Assembly (NCBI RefSeq): GCF_020510565.1
Contig: NZ_CP075189.1
Span: 620,001 to 684,000 of the forward strand
DNA: 64,000 nucleotides
Direction of reading: 5' to 3'
DNA from: Ferribacterium limneticum
GTDB taxonomy: Bacteria; Pseudomonadota; Gammaproteobacteria; Burkholderiales; Rhodocyclaceae
Shown here: positions 39,599-48,436 of the stretch, in pieces
How the letters are laid out: every line of letters begins with the position of its first letter
Numbering within the stretch: position 1 is the stretch's first letter
Notes under the pieces: generated by a model
What the model saw: the letters and a program-made list of their open reading frames with translations, nothing else
Databases searched by the model: none
Told to the model about the DNA's origin: nothing
Made by a program: the position numbers and the translations under genes

Positions 39599-41042
39599 GC
39601 AGCAGGTAAACATCCATGTCGCGGCTGTTCGTCGCGTCGAGCGGCGCTTTCAGCGTGGCCAGTTTTTCGATGCGGGCGAAGCGCGGGGCGAAATCGGCGC
39701 CTGGCGCGGTGTCGGTGATCAGGAGCGCATCCTTGCCGAGGTAGGGGCGCAGGTCGGTGGTCAGCTTGTAATGGTCGCTGGCGATGCCGGACGGGTTCCA
39801 GCTCGCGGCGGCCGGCTTGAGGTCGCGCAGTTCGTAAAGCATATGGGCGAGCAGGGTGCGGTTGTCGGCGACGAGAACGGCGTTCGGGTGAGCCTGGACG
39901 ACGGGCTTGAGCTGGCGACCCAGTTCATCCCAGCCCATGGCGCGTTTGAACGGGTTCAATTTTGCCTGTTTTTCCGGGTTGACCGTAGCAATCACCTGCG
40001 GCCAGTGAAAGACCAGCCCGACGAACAATAGATTGATCGTCAGGCCGCCGATCAGCCACTTTTTCTTTTCGCGCTGCAGCAGCCAGGCGACGGCGGCGAT
40101 GACGGCCGGCGCAAAGGCAGGCGCCGCCCAGTTGGCATTGGCGCTGCTCTTCATGGCCTGCGCCGAGACGACGATCCACAGCGGCAGCGCAAACCAGAGC
40201 AGGAGCCGGGTCCGGTCGTCGCGCCAGCTTTCGCGAACACGGACGAGGAGCAGAACGAAAACGCTGCCGAGCACCGGGCCGAAGGCGATCCACTGCGCCG
40301 CCCAGAATTCGCCGAGCGAGGCCAGCCCGCCGCCGGATTGACGGTTCAACGTGATGTCTGCCGTGTGCTTGAGCGTCGGGAAATCGTGGGTGAAATTCCA
40401 GACGATGTTTGGCGACAGAATGAGCAGTGCCAGGCCGACCGCCAGCCAGGGCTTGGCCGAGGCCAGCCGTGGCCGATGAAAGGCGAGCAGGAACAGGAAA
40501 GCAGCGCCCAGCCACGCCGCCATCGTGTATTTGGAGAGCAGGCCGAGGCCGCAGACCAGCCCGAGCAACAGCCAGTCGCCCCACGAATCGCTGTCCAGCG
40601 CGCGCAGGAATGCCCACAGCGCCAGCGCCCAGAACAGCGTGAGCAGCGCATCGGTCGAAACGAACAGGCCGAGCCAGGAAAAAATCGGCAGCGTTAAAAC
40701 TGCAATGGCCGACCAGAAGGCAACGCGCTCGTCGTAGAGCCGGCGGGCAATCGCCCAGCACGCGGCAGCGGCCAGCGGATAGCAGAGCATGGACAGCGCC
40801 TTGACGCCGACCAGCCCGTCGCCGAACAGCGCGGTGGATAGCCAGATCAGCGCCGCGACGCCGGGCGGCTTGGAGAAATAGCCCCAATCCAGATGCTGCG
40901 CCCAGGTCCAGTATTGCGCTTCATCGACGTAGAGCGTGATGCCGAGATTGGGCAGTAGCCAGAAGCGCCAGGCAAGCAGGGCGGCCGTCAGGCCAAACAG
41001 CAGTTTTACGCTGTTTTTCCGGTTGACCGTGGAAAGGCTCAC
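39579..41042 (-). CDS. GT39/ArnT-like membrane glycosyltransferase
   Basis: 487 residues starting with GTG at 41042 (overlapping the GT2 stop, GTGA). The PMT_2-type N-terminus has YVDEAQYWTWAQHLDWGYF, carrying the acidic residues of the first periplasmic loop, then SKPPGVAALIWL and about eleven membrane segments. This family uses polyprenyl-phosphate sugars to modify lipid A or other envelope targets. Two copies of the dispersed repeat are inside it: one encodes STVNRKNSVKLLF at the very start, the other ATVNPEKQAKLNP in the soluble C-terminal part. Acceptor and sugar are unknown. Confidence 0.85.
   Translation of the reverse strand: MSLSTVNRKNSVKLLFGLTAALLAWRFWLLPNLGITLYVDEAQYWTWAQHLDWGYFSKPPGVAALIWLSTALFGDGLVGVKALSMLCYPLAAAACWAIARRLYDERVAFWSAIAVLTLPIFSWLGLFVSTDALLTLFWALALWAFLRALDSDSWGDWLLLGLVCGLGLLSKYTMAAWLGAAFLFLLAFHRPRLASAKPWLAVGLALLILSPNIVWNFTHDFPTLKHTADITLNRQSGGGLASLGEFWAAQWIAFGPVLGSVFVLLLVRVRESWRDDRTRLLLWFALPLWIVVSAQAMKSSANANWAAPAFAPAVIAAVAWLLQREKKKWLIGGLTINLLFVGLVFHWPQVIATVNPEKQAKLNPFKRAMGWDELGRQLKPVVQAHPNAVLVADNRTLLAHMLYELRDLKPAAASWNPSGIASDHYKLTTDLRPYLGKDALLITDTAPGADFAPRFARIEKLATLKAPLDATNSRDMDVYLLHDFKGY
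39955..39992 (-). repeat. Dispersed 38-bp motif, copy 6 (inside the GT39 gene)
   Basis: On the + strand TTCAATTTTGCCTGTTTT then TCCGGGTTGACCGTAGCAAT; sense orientation relative to the gene. Encodes ATVNPEKQAKLNP. Confidence 0.75.
41001..41037 (-). repeat. Dispersed 38-bp motif, copy 7 (start of the GT39 gene)
   Basis: On the + strand CTGTTTTTCCGGTTGACC then GTGGAAAGG; sense orientation. It encodes residues 4-15 of the GT39 protein, so the N-terminus of that protein is built from the repeat. Confidence 0.72.
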
Positions 41043-42049
41043 GCCGACTTGTGCCAGCCTTCGTCAGCCGCCAGATCGCGTTCCGGGCGCGCCGAGTAGG
41101 AGCGGATGGTGCCGGATTCGAAGTAGATGCGGGCCAGCAGCTCAGACAGCACGCCGGTCGTGATGAAGTGGATGCCGGCAATCAGCGTGCCGATGCCGAC
41201 GATGAGCAGCGGACGGCCGCCGATGTTTTCACCGAGGCCGAACTTGACCCAGGCCAGCCAGGTCATGATCAGACCAGAAAGGGCAGTCAGGCCAAGGCCG
41301 ATGCCGCCGAAGAAGTGACCGGGACGAGCGCGGAAGCGCATGAAAAAATAGACCGCGATCAAATCGAGAATGACCCGGAAAGTGCGCGAAATGCCGTACT
41401 TCGACACGCCAGCCGTGCGCGCGTGGTGGGTTGTCGGCTCCTGCGCGATGCGGCGCGGCGTGGTGACTGTGGCCAGCCAGGCCGGAATGAAACGGTGCAT
41501 TTCGCCGTACAGGCGCACGCTCTTGATCACACTGCCACGGAAGGCCTTGAGACTGCAGCCGTAATCGCGCAGATGCACGCCGGTCATCCGGGCGATCAGC
41601 TTGTTGGCAATCTTCGACGGAATCTTGCGCAGGAACAGGCCGTCCTGACGGTTCTGACGCCAGCCGGCGACGAGGTCGAGGTCTTCGTTGATGAGCCGGG
41701 CAACCATGCGCGGAATGTCGATCGGATCGTTCTGCAAATCGCCATCCATGGTCACGATCACATCGCCACGCGCCGCGTCGATACCAGCCTGCATGGCCGC
41801 CGTCTGCTTGAAATTGCGCGTCAGTTCGACGACGCGAACGTGTGGCCCGTATTCGCGCGAACACTGCACGGCGCGATCCACCGTCGCATCGCTGCTGCCG
41901 TCATCGACCAGCACCAGCTCCCACGGATAGTCGTAACCGACCAGCGCCTCATGCACGCGCTTGACCAGCGGCGCGATGTTGTCTTCCTCGTTGTAGAAGG
42001 GGACGACGATGGAAAGGCTGTGTGGGGGAATCGAAAGTTCGGCGCTCAT
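41039..42049 (-). CDS. GT2 polyprenyl-phosphate glycosyltransferase (GtrB/ArnC-like)
   Basis: 336 residues from MSAELSIPPHSLSIVVPFYN. The GT-A fold shows VVPFYNEEDNIAPLV, ELVLVDDGSSDATVD and the DxD-type TMDGDLQNDPIDI. Two C-terminal membrane segments (AVYFFMRFRARPGHFFGG and nearby) are typical of enzymes that load a sugar onto polyprenyl phosphate. It would supply the donor used by the overlapping GT39 enzyme. The start was placed at 42049 because the upstream extension is basic and not conserved-looking. Confidence 0.88.
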   Translation of the reverse strand: MSAELSIPPHSLSIVVPFYNEEDNIAPLVKRVHEALVGYDYPWELVLVDDGSSDATVDRAVQCSREYGPHVRVVELTRNFKQTAAMQAGIDAARGDVIVTMDGDLQNDPIDIPRMVARLINEDLDLVAGWRQNRQDGLFLRKIPSKIANKLIARMTGVHLRDYGCSLKAFRGSVIKSVRLYGEMHRFIPAWLATVTTPRRIAQEPTTHHARTAGVSKYGISRTFRVILDLIAVYFFMRFRARPGHFFGGIGLGLTALSGLIMTWLAWVKFGLGENIGGRPLLIVGIGTLIAGIHFITTGVLSELLARIYFESGTIRSYSARPERDLAADEGWHKSA

Positions 42050-42240
42050 GGCTTGGTCCGGCGGGAAAGGGCGCATTTTAATCCAAAAGCACCCCAAGGA
42101 AGCCGCACAGCCGCTTTAATATAGAATCCCGCGTTTGCAAAATTGGCAATGAATCAACAGCCTGCCTCGAGTAATTGCCCGTGGCAGTAGATGCGTCGTC
42201 AAGACGTAACACACTACCCTTAGCTGGAAAATCACTATTT

Positions 42241-44226
42241 ATGTCCAAGCAGTTTATTGCTCAGTACATCGGTGCTGCCAGTGCCGCCAATGCCAATGGT
42301 CAATACGGTAACGCTGTCGACTGGTGTCGGCGGGCTATCAGCCTGTCGTCCAAATTACCCGAGGCCTGGTACAACTTGGGCATCGCTTATCGAGGACAGG
42401 GGCTGCAGGAACAAGCTCTGAATGCACTGAAAAAAACAGATGCCCTTACCCGCGACAACCCGGATGCACAGAATAGCGTTGGGCTGCAACTGCTAGAGTT
42501 GGGGGCACTCCGTGACGCAGAGCGATGTCTCAATCGCGCCCTGTTCCTTGCGCCGGGGTTCGTGTATGCACACTCCAATATGGGGATGCTGCATCAGATG
42601 CGGGGGCGCCTCGATGAGGCAGAAGCATCGTTCAGGAAAGCCATTGAGCTTCAGCCCGATCTGGCAGCGCTTTATGTGAATCTGAGTGGTCTACAGAACC
42701 TTCGAAAGCGGCATGAGCTTGCCGAGAAGGCTGCCCGCAGGGCGATAGATCTTGAACCTGGCTATTGCAAGGCGTGGAGCAGTCTGGGGTTGATTCAGCT
42801 GGAACAAAAACGCTACAAGGATGCAGCCGATTCTTTTGCCAGGAGTTTGGCGCTGGGTCCCCTGGCCGACTTTGTGTTGGGCGATATGATGCATTCCAGA
42901 ATGCATATTTGCGACTGGGCGGGCTTTGACGAGAGTCTGGCGAAGCTTGAGCAGCAACTTGGTGAGAACAGGAAAGTTGTCAACCCGTTTTCAGTCTTGG
43001 CGCTCACCGCAGATTTGGCGCTACTTCGCAAGGCAGCAGAGATTTTTGCATTGAATCAACGCTCCGAAGCGTTACGCTTGGGACCTATTTCGAGGCAGGC
43101 GCGCCGCGACCGAATTCGCATCGGATACTACTCTGCCGATTTTCACGAGCACGCCACAGCTTATTTGATGGCCGAGCTTTTCGAGTTGCACGACAAAAGC
43201 AAATTCGAACTCGTTGCATTCTCGTTCGGCCCTGATAGCAAGGACACAATGCGCCAAAGGTTATCGGCTGCTTTTGATCGCTTCATCGACGTCAGCCATC
43301 GTACAGACCGGGAGGTAGCACTTCTTTCCAGGGAAATGGGCATCGATATCGCCGTTGATCTCAAGGGGTGCACCCAGGATAGCAGACCCGGAATATTTGC
43401 CTGTCGTGCGGCCCCTGTGCAAGTGAGCTATCTTGGTTTTCCTGGAACGATGGGCGTGGATTTCATGGACTACATCGTTGCCGACCAAACGCTTATTCCG
43501 ACTGAGAGCCAGCCTTTCTACTCGGAGAAGATTGTCTATCTGCCCAATAGCTACCAAGTGAACGATGCCAAGCGACAAACTTCTCCCCAAATCTTTACCC
43601 GTGAGGCGTTGGGTTTGCCTGCATCTGGTTTTGTCTTTGCCTGTTTTAACAACAACTACAAGATTACTCCGCGCACCTTTGCCGGCTGGATGCGCATCCT
43701 GAACCGGGTTGCCGATTCGGTGTTGTGGCTTTTTCAGGCCAACGCAGATGCCGTAGGTAATCTCCGCAAAGAGGCGGCATCGCATGGTGTCGATCCTTGT
43801 CGCCTGATCTTTGCTGAGCATTTACCGTTACCCAAGCATCTGGCGCGTATCGGTATGGCTGACCTCTTTCTGGATACATTGCCCTACAACGCCCATACGA
43901 CAACGAGCGATGCGCTTTGGGCGGGCTTGCCTGTATTGACCTGCCCTGGAGCTTCGTTTGCATCCCGGGTCGCGGCCAGTCTCCTTAATGCCATCGGTTT
44001 GCCGGAACTCATAGCGCCCACACAGCAGGACTATGAAAATATGGCCGTTGAACTGGCCGGTGATTCCGTACGGCTTGCCGCCATAAAGGAAAAACTTGCG
44101 CAAAATAGAAATTCCGAGCCGCTGTTCGATTCCAGGCTATTTGCTACACATATTGAAGCGGCTTATGTCGAGATGCACGAGCGCTTTCATTCGGATTTGC
44201 CGCCAGCGCACATTTTTGTGCAGTGA
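42241..44226 (+). CDS. TPR protein with GT41 (SPINDLY/OGT-like) domain, copy A
   Basis: 661 residues from ATG 42241. TPR units fill about residues 8-220 (for example PEAWYNLGIAYRGQGLQEQA and DEAEASFRKAIELQPDLAAL). The C-terminal GT41 catalytic region has RIGYYSADFHEHATAYLMAE, IDIAVDLKGCTQDSRPGIF, VQVSYLGFPGTMGVDFMDY and YNAHTTTSDALWAGLPVLT. Such enzymes transfer sugars from a nucleotide donor to proteins, for example surface or flagellar proteins. It is divergent from the GT2-GT39-PAP2 operon. A paralogue lies at 48437-50584. Confidence 0.87.
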   Translation: MSKQFIAQYIGAASAANANGQYGNAVDWCRRAISLSSKLPEAWYNLGIAYRGQGLQEQALNALKKTDALTRDNPDAQNSVGLQLLELGALRDAERCLNRALFLAPGFVYAHSNMGMLHQMRGRLDEAEASFRKAIELQPDLAALYVNLSGLQNLRKRHELAEKAARRAIDLEPGYCKAWSSLGLIQLEQKRYKDAADSFARSLALGPLADFVLGDMMHSRMHICDWAGFDESLAKLEQQLGENRKVVNPFSVLALTADLALLRKAAEIFALNQRSEALRLGPISRQARRDRIRIGYYSADFHEHATAYLMAELFELHDKSKFELVAFSFGPDSKDTMRQRLSAAFDRFIDVSHRTDREVALLSREMGIDIAVDLKGCTQDSRPGIFACRAAPVQVSYLGFPGTMGVDFMDYIVADQTLIPTESQPFYSEKIVYLPNSYQVNDAKRQTSPQIFTREALGLPASGFVFACFNNNYKITPRTFAGWMRILNRVADSVLWLFQANADAVGNLRKEAASHGVDPCRLIFAEHLPLPKHLARIGMADLFLDTLPYNAHTTTSDALWAGLPVLTCPGASFASRVAASLLNAIGLPELIAPTQQDYENMAVELAGDSVRLAAIKEKLAQNRNSEPLFDSRLFATHIEAAYVEMHERFHSDLPPAHIFVQ

Positions 44227-44413
44227 TTAGTTCGTGTTGGTTTGGCGCCTTGGGCAATGGTTTCAGTCAAGGCAGATCTGGGCGACAATAGCTTTTTTCA
44301 GAATACGCTTCTGGACCGTCGGCAGCGGAGCGCCCGAACAACAAGGGGTGGCTCGGTGGATTTGCCCGAAAATCCGGGGGCGAGGCCTCGTAAAACAAAA
44401 GGATAGCTGCTTT

Positions 44414-44986
44414 ATGCTGCTGATGATCGACAACTACGACAGCTTCACCTACAACATCGTCCAGTACTTCGGCGAGCTTGGGCAGGACGTGAAGGTTTAC
44501 CGCAACGACACCATCACGCTCGACGAAATCGCCTGCCTTAAGCCCGAATACCTGGTTATTTCGCCCGGCCCCTGCGCCCCGGCCCAGGCCGGCATCTCGC
44601 TGGCAGCCATCCGCGCATTCGCCGGCAAGATTCCGCTACTTGGCGTTTGCCTCGGCCACCAGTCCATCGGCGAAGCCTTTGGCGGCAAGATCGTGCACGC
44701 CAAGCAACTCATGCATGGCAAGGTGTCGCCGGTGCATCACAAGGATGTCGGCGTCTTCAAGGGCCTGCCCAACCCGCTGACCTGCACGCGCTACCACTCG
44801 CTGGCCATCGAGCGCGAATCGCTGCCCGATTGTCTGGAGATCACGGCCTGGACCGACGACGGCGAGATCATGGGCGTCCGCCACAAGACGCTGGCCGTCG
44901 AAGGCGTGCAGTTCCACCCCGAATCCATCCTGACCGAACGCGGTCACGATCTGCTCAAGAACTTTCTGGACGAACACAAGAAATGA
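44414..44986 (+). CDS. trpG: TrpG, anthranilate synthase glutamine amidotransferase
   Basis: 190-residue class I amidotransferase subunit delivering ammonia to TrpE (and possibly to PabB). Start [20 protein letters not shown]. Active-site Cys lies in [15 protein letters not shown], with the His-Glu pair in [14 protein letters not shown]. The frame is open 180 bases upstream, but that part has no TrpG similarity. The stop overlaps trpD (ATGA). Its usual neighbour trpE is about 21 kb upstream. Confidence 0.96.
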   Translation: MLLMIDNYDSFTYNIVQYFGELGQDVKVYRNDTITLDEIACLKPEYLVISPGPCAPAQAGISLAAIRAFAGKIPLLGVCLGHQSIGEAFGGKIVHAKQLMHGKVSPVHHKDVGVFKGLPNPLTCTRYHSLAIERESLPDCLEITAWTDDGEIMGVRHKTLAVEGVQFHPESILTERGHDLLKNFLDEHKK

Positions 44987-46011
44987 CCCCGCAAGCCGCC
45001 CTCCAGCGTGTCATCGAACACCGCGAAATTTTCCATGACGAAATGGTTTCCCTGATGCGCCAGATCATGAGTGGCGAAGTTTCGCCGGTCATGATCGCCG
45101 CCATCATCACCGGCCTGCGCGTCAAGAAGGAAACCATCGGCGAAATCGCTGCTGCCGCCAGCGTCATGCGCGAACTGGCGACGCCGGTCAAGGTGCCCTA
45201 CGACAACCGCTTCGTCGATATCGTCGGCACGGGCGGCGATTCGGCCCACAGTTTCAATATCTCGACCACCTCCATCTTCGTTGCCGCCGCCGCTGGCGCC
45301 AAAGTCGCCAAGCACGGCGGACGCAGCGTTTCGTCCAGCTCCGGCAGCGCCGACGTGCTCGAAGCGCTCGGCGCCAACATCATGCTGTCGCCCGAGCAGG
45401 TCGCTGCCTGCGTTGAACTGTGTGGCATCGGCTTCATGTTCGCCCCCAATCACCACAGCGCCATGAAGCACGTTGCCCCGGTTCGTCGTGAAATGGGCGT
45501 GCGCACGCTGTTCAACATCCTTGGCCCGCTGACCAACCCGGCCGGTGCGCCCAACACCCTGATGGGCGTCTTTCACCCCGACCTCGTCGGCATTCAGGTG
45601 CGCGTCATGCAGCGCCTCGGCGCCGAACGCGTCCTCGTCGTACACGGCCGCGACAATCTCGACGAAATCTCCCTCGGTGCCGCCACTTTGGTCGGTGAGC
45701 TGAGAAACGGCGAAGTCACCGAATACGAAGTACACCCCGAAGACTTCGGTCTGCAAATGATGTCCCTGCGTAACCTGCGCGTCGGTAGCGCCGCAGAATC
45801 CATGGCAGTCATGCTCGGCGCCCTCGACAACAAACCGGGCGCCGCCCGCGAAATCGTTTGCCTCAATGCCGGCGCCGCGCTCTACGTAGCCAACGTCGCC
45901 GACAGCATCGGCGACGGCATCGCCAAGGCCCGCGAAGCCATCGCCAGCGGCGCAGCCCGCGCCAAGCTCGCGCAGTTCGTCGAGAGCACCCAGAAGTTGG
46001 CAGCAAAATGA
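44983..46011 (+). CDS. trpD: TrpD, anthranilate phosphoribosyltransferase
   Basis: Adds phosphoribose to anthranilate. 342 residues starting [20 protein letters not shown]. The PRPP-binding loop is [18 protein letters not shown], followed by [20 protein letters not shown] and [20 protein letters not shown], all diagnostic. It is coupled to trpG and trpC by four-base overlaps. Confidence 0.97.
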   Translation: MTPQAALQRVIEHREIFHDEMVSLMRQIMSGEVSPVMIAAIITGLRVKKETIGEIAAAASVMRELATPVKVPYDNRFVDIVGTGGDSAHSFNISTTSIFVAAAAGAKVAKHGGRSVSSSSGSADVLEALGANIMLSPEQVAACVELCGIGFMFAPNHHSAMKHVAPVRREMGVRTLFNILGPLTNPAGAPNTLMGVFHPDLVGIQVRVMQRLGAERVLVVHGRDNLDEISLGAATLVGELRNGEVTEYEVHPEDFGLQMMSLRNLRVGSAAESMAVMLGALDNKPGAAREIVCLNAGAALYVANVADSIGDGIAKAREAIASGAARAKLAQFVESTQKLAAK

Positions 46012-46796
46012 GCGACATCCTCAACAAAATCATCGCCACCAAGCATGAAGAAATCGCTACCGCGCTGGCCGTCAAGCCGCTCGCCATCGTCGAAGCCGAA
46101 GCTGCCGCCCAGCCTGCGCCGCGCGATTTCGTCGGCGCCATCCGCGACAAGCTCTCCCACGGTCAACCGGGAATAATCGCCGAAATCAAAAAGGCCAGCC
46201 CCTCCAAAGGCGTCATCCGCCCGGACTTTCACCCCGCCGACATCGCCCGCAGCTACGAGCAACACGGCGCCGCCTGCCTGTCGGTGCTGACCGATCGCCA
46301 ATACTTCCAAGGCTGCCCCAAATACCTGCAAGCCGCCCGCGCCGCCTGCGAGCTGCCTGTGCTGCGCAAAGACTTCATGGTTGACGCCTATCAGGTCGCC
46401 GAAGCCCGCGCCATGGGCGCCGACGCCATCCTGCTCATAGCCGCCGCGCTGACGCTGTCCGAAATGCAAGCCCTTGAAGCTCAAGCAAACGCCTACGGTA
46501 TGGCCGTGCTCGTCGAAGTGCACAACGGCGAAGAACTCGACGCCGCCCTGCAACTAAAAACCCCACTCCTCGGCATCAACAACCGCAACCTGCGCACCTT
46601 CGACGTCACGCTCGAGACAACCCTGGGACTGCTGTCGCGCATCCCCGCCGACAAGATCGTCGTCACCGAAAGCGGCATCCTCGCCCCGGAAGACGTCGCC
46701 CTGATGCGCAACAACAACGTCCAGGCCTTCCTTGTCGGCGAAGCCTTCATGCGTGCGCCGGAGCCGGGTTCCGAGTTGGCAAGGCTGTTTGCCTGA
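46008..46796 (+). CDS. trpC: TrpC, indole-3-glycerol-phosphate synthase
   Basis: 262-residue TIM-barrel enzyme, not fused to TrpF. Start [20 protein letters not shown]. Conserved catalytic segments are [53 protein letters not shown] and [17 protein letters not shown]. The stretch [12 protein letters not shown] is encoded by a copy of the dispersed repeat, which here coincides with the catalytic lysine motif. It ends the trpGDC operon. Confidence 0.97.
   Translation: MSDILNKIIATKHEEIATALAVKPLAIVEAEAAAQPAPRDFVGAIRDKLSHGQPGIIAEIKKASPSKGVIRPDFHPADIARSYEQHGAACLSVLTDRQYFQGCPKYLQAARAACELPVLRKDFMVDAYQVAEARAMGADAILLIAAALTLSEMQALEAQANAYGMAVLVEVHNGEELDAALQLKTPLLGINNRNLRTFDVTLETTLGLLSRIPADKIVVTESGILAPEDVALMRNNNVQAFLVGEAFMRAPEPGSELARLFA
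46153..46190 (+). repeat. Dispersed 38-bp motif, copy 8 (inside trpC)
   Basis: CTCCCACGGTCAACCGGG then AATAATCGCCGAAATCAAA, sense orientation. The reading frame differs from the other coding copies: this one yields [12 protein letters not shown] instead of STVNR. Confidence 0.72.
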
Positions 46797-46855
46797 TTTG
46801 TGTTGCGTCAAAACAACATAACTTTAGAGAAGCCTCCCAACATGCCAATCACCGG

Positions 46856-46885
46856 TTGCTAGGGCGTTTCGCTCTTTGCGACAAT
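46856..46885 (+). promoter_or_regulatory. Candidate promoter of the second porin gene
   Basis: TTGCTA (46856-46861) and GACAAT (46880-46885) with 18 bases between. It leaves a leader of about 80 bases before the AAGGAG ribosome site. Weak consensus; tentative. Confidence 0.35.
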
Positions 46886-46969
46886 CGATGCTAACTTCTC
46901 GATCCGAGAGGTAAAGCTTAATTCGGTTTTATTGCTGGATTAAAAACTAACCACTAAGGAGATTTTCTG

Positions 46970-48052
46970 ATGCAAAAGAAGATTATTGCTCTGGCCATCG
47001 CTGGTCTGGCTTCTACCGCCGCTTTCGCCCAAACCAACGTCACCATCTACGGTATTGCTGATGCTTCCGTTTCTGCTACTACCCGTCTGGGTAGCACCAA
47101 CGGTCAAACCCAGTTCAACGTCAATTCCGGCACCCTTTCGACCTCGCGCATTGGTTTCAAGGGCGTTGAAGATCTGGGCAACGGCCTGAAGGCTCTGTTC
47201 GTTCTGGAATACGGTCTGGGTATCGACGGTTCCAACCCGATCGGTTACAGCACCACCTCTTCCGCAGTTGCTCGTCAACAATTCGTCGGCCTGACCGGCG
47301 GCTTCGGTACGGCTGTTGCCGGTCACCTGCAAACGACCGGTCTTGACTTCACGGTCGCCGCTTCCGCTCTGGGTGGTTCTTCTGCCCTCGGCGCTGCCAA
47401 CGTTGGTATCGGTGGCCTCCAAGCCTCCTCTGCTACCCACCTGGTTTCCGCTCTCTATGGTGGCCGTCAGTCCAACGCTCTTGCCTACATCTCGCCGTCC
47501 TTCGGTGGTGTGACCGTTGCTTACAACCACGCTCGCGTGACCGAGGCCGCTGGCACGACCGGTACCACCGATGCTCACGGCGATCTGCTGTCGGCTAGCT
47601 ACGCCAACGGCCCGATCACCGCTGGTGCGATCTACACCAAGGTTACCCTGGATGGTGCCAACAACAACGTCAAGGAATGGGGTCTGCGTGCCGGTTACGA
47701 CTTCTCGGTCGTCAAGCTGCAAGCTGCTTACCAGCGTGCAAAGTCTGAAGCCCTCACCCTGGGTGCGGACAGCATGTGGGTTGTTTCCGCGACCGTTCCG
47801 GTTGGCGCGAAGGTTGGCCTCATCGCCGAATACGCTCACACCGGCGTGAAGTCTACGGCTGCTGAAGACAACGTTGCTGCTGCTACCGTTGCCGCTACCT
47901 ACTCGCTGTCCAAGCGTACGACCGCTTACGCTGGTGTGGTTGCCAAGCGCGTGCAAAACGATACGAACCGCAATACGATTACCGGTACCGGTGCAAATCC
48001 TTACGCAGCTGACACCAACACCTTCGCTGTTGGTCTGCGTCACTCCTTCTAA
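46970..48052 (+). CDS. Gram-negative porin (outer membrane), highly expressed type
   Basis: 360 residues: signal peptide MQKKIIALAIAGLASTAAFA, then a Porin_4-type barrel starting QTNVTIYGIADASVSATTRL and ending AVGLRHSF with the C-terminal Phe. Codons are strongly biased (for example GGT, GCT, CTG, AAG repeated), as in abundant proteins, and an AAGGAG ribosome site precedes the ATG. A UUCG-loop terminator follows. It is shorter and simpler than the first porin and lacks the N-terminal coiled segment. Likely a major porin of this organism. Confidence 0.92.
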   Translation: MQKKIIALAIAGLASTAAFAQTNVTIYGIADASVSATTRLGSTNGQTQFNVNSGTLSTSRIGFKGVEDLGNGLKALFVLEYGLGIDGSNPIGYSTTSSAVARQQFVGLTGGFGTAVAGHLQTTGLDFTVAASALGGSSALGAANVGIGGLQASSATHLVSALYGGRQSNALAYISPSFGGVTVAYNHARVTEAAGTTGTTDAHGDLLSASYANGPITAGAIYTKVTLDGANNNVKEWGLRAGYDFSVVKLQAAYQRAKSEALTLGADSMWVVSATVPVGAKVGLIAEYAHTGVKSTAAEDNVAAATVAATYSLSKRTTAYAGVVAKRVQNDTNRNTITGTGANPYAADTNTFAVGLRHSF

Positions 48053-48074
48053 TCTGGTTAAATCCAGTTGGAAA

Positions 48075-48107
48075 CAAAAAACGGGAGCTTCGGCTCCCGT
48101 TTTTTTG
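48075..48107 (+). terminator. Rho-independent terminator of the second porin gene
   Basis: ACGGGAGC, UUCG-type tetraloop, GCTCCCGT (48081-48100), then TTTTTT. Textbook form. Confidence 0.93.
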
Positions 48108-48436
48108 TTCCAGATTTTTTCGCTTCGCTTCAACAAACGCTGAATGTATCTGCATTGGTTGGAAAATAAATTCAGAGGTGGTTAATACACAGCCGCAGTA
48201 GTTGCGAGTTGAAGCGATCCTGCATGTAAGGCAGAGCCCCGATAGAGCGATAACCGGTCATTGGGTAAATCAGTGCTCGTGATGACCGGCAATAATGTTC
48301 CTTTGGCTAATCTCAGCTAGTTTCGGTCCCTCACCAGGAATACTGTATTCAGCCTTATTTTGCGCTGGCTGACAGAAGGGTCTGGTTGGAGCTATTTGCC
48401 AAGCATTGCGAAGATGCGACCTTCAAAATGGATTTC
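48108..48436. other. Non-coding stretch, nothing recognised
   Basis: About 330 bases between the porin terminator and the convergent GT41 gene. Less GC-rich than the surroundings. No open frame, RNA gene, clear hairpin or promoter was recognised. Confidence 0.5.

Noticed and set aside
44234..44413. Trp-containing in-frame extension upstream of trpG
   Set aside because: It holds several TGG codons and looked like a second trp leader, but it has no stop before trpG, starts from a weak GTG, and no alternative hairpins were evident. Probably chance.
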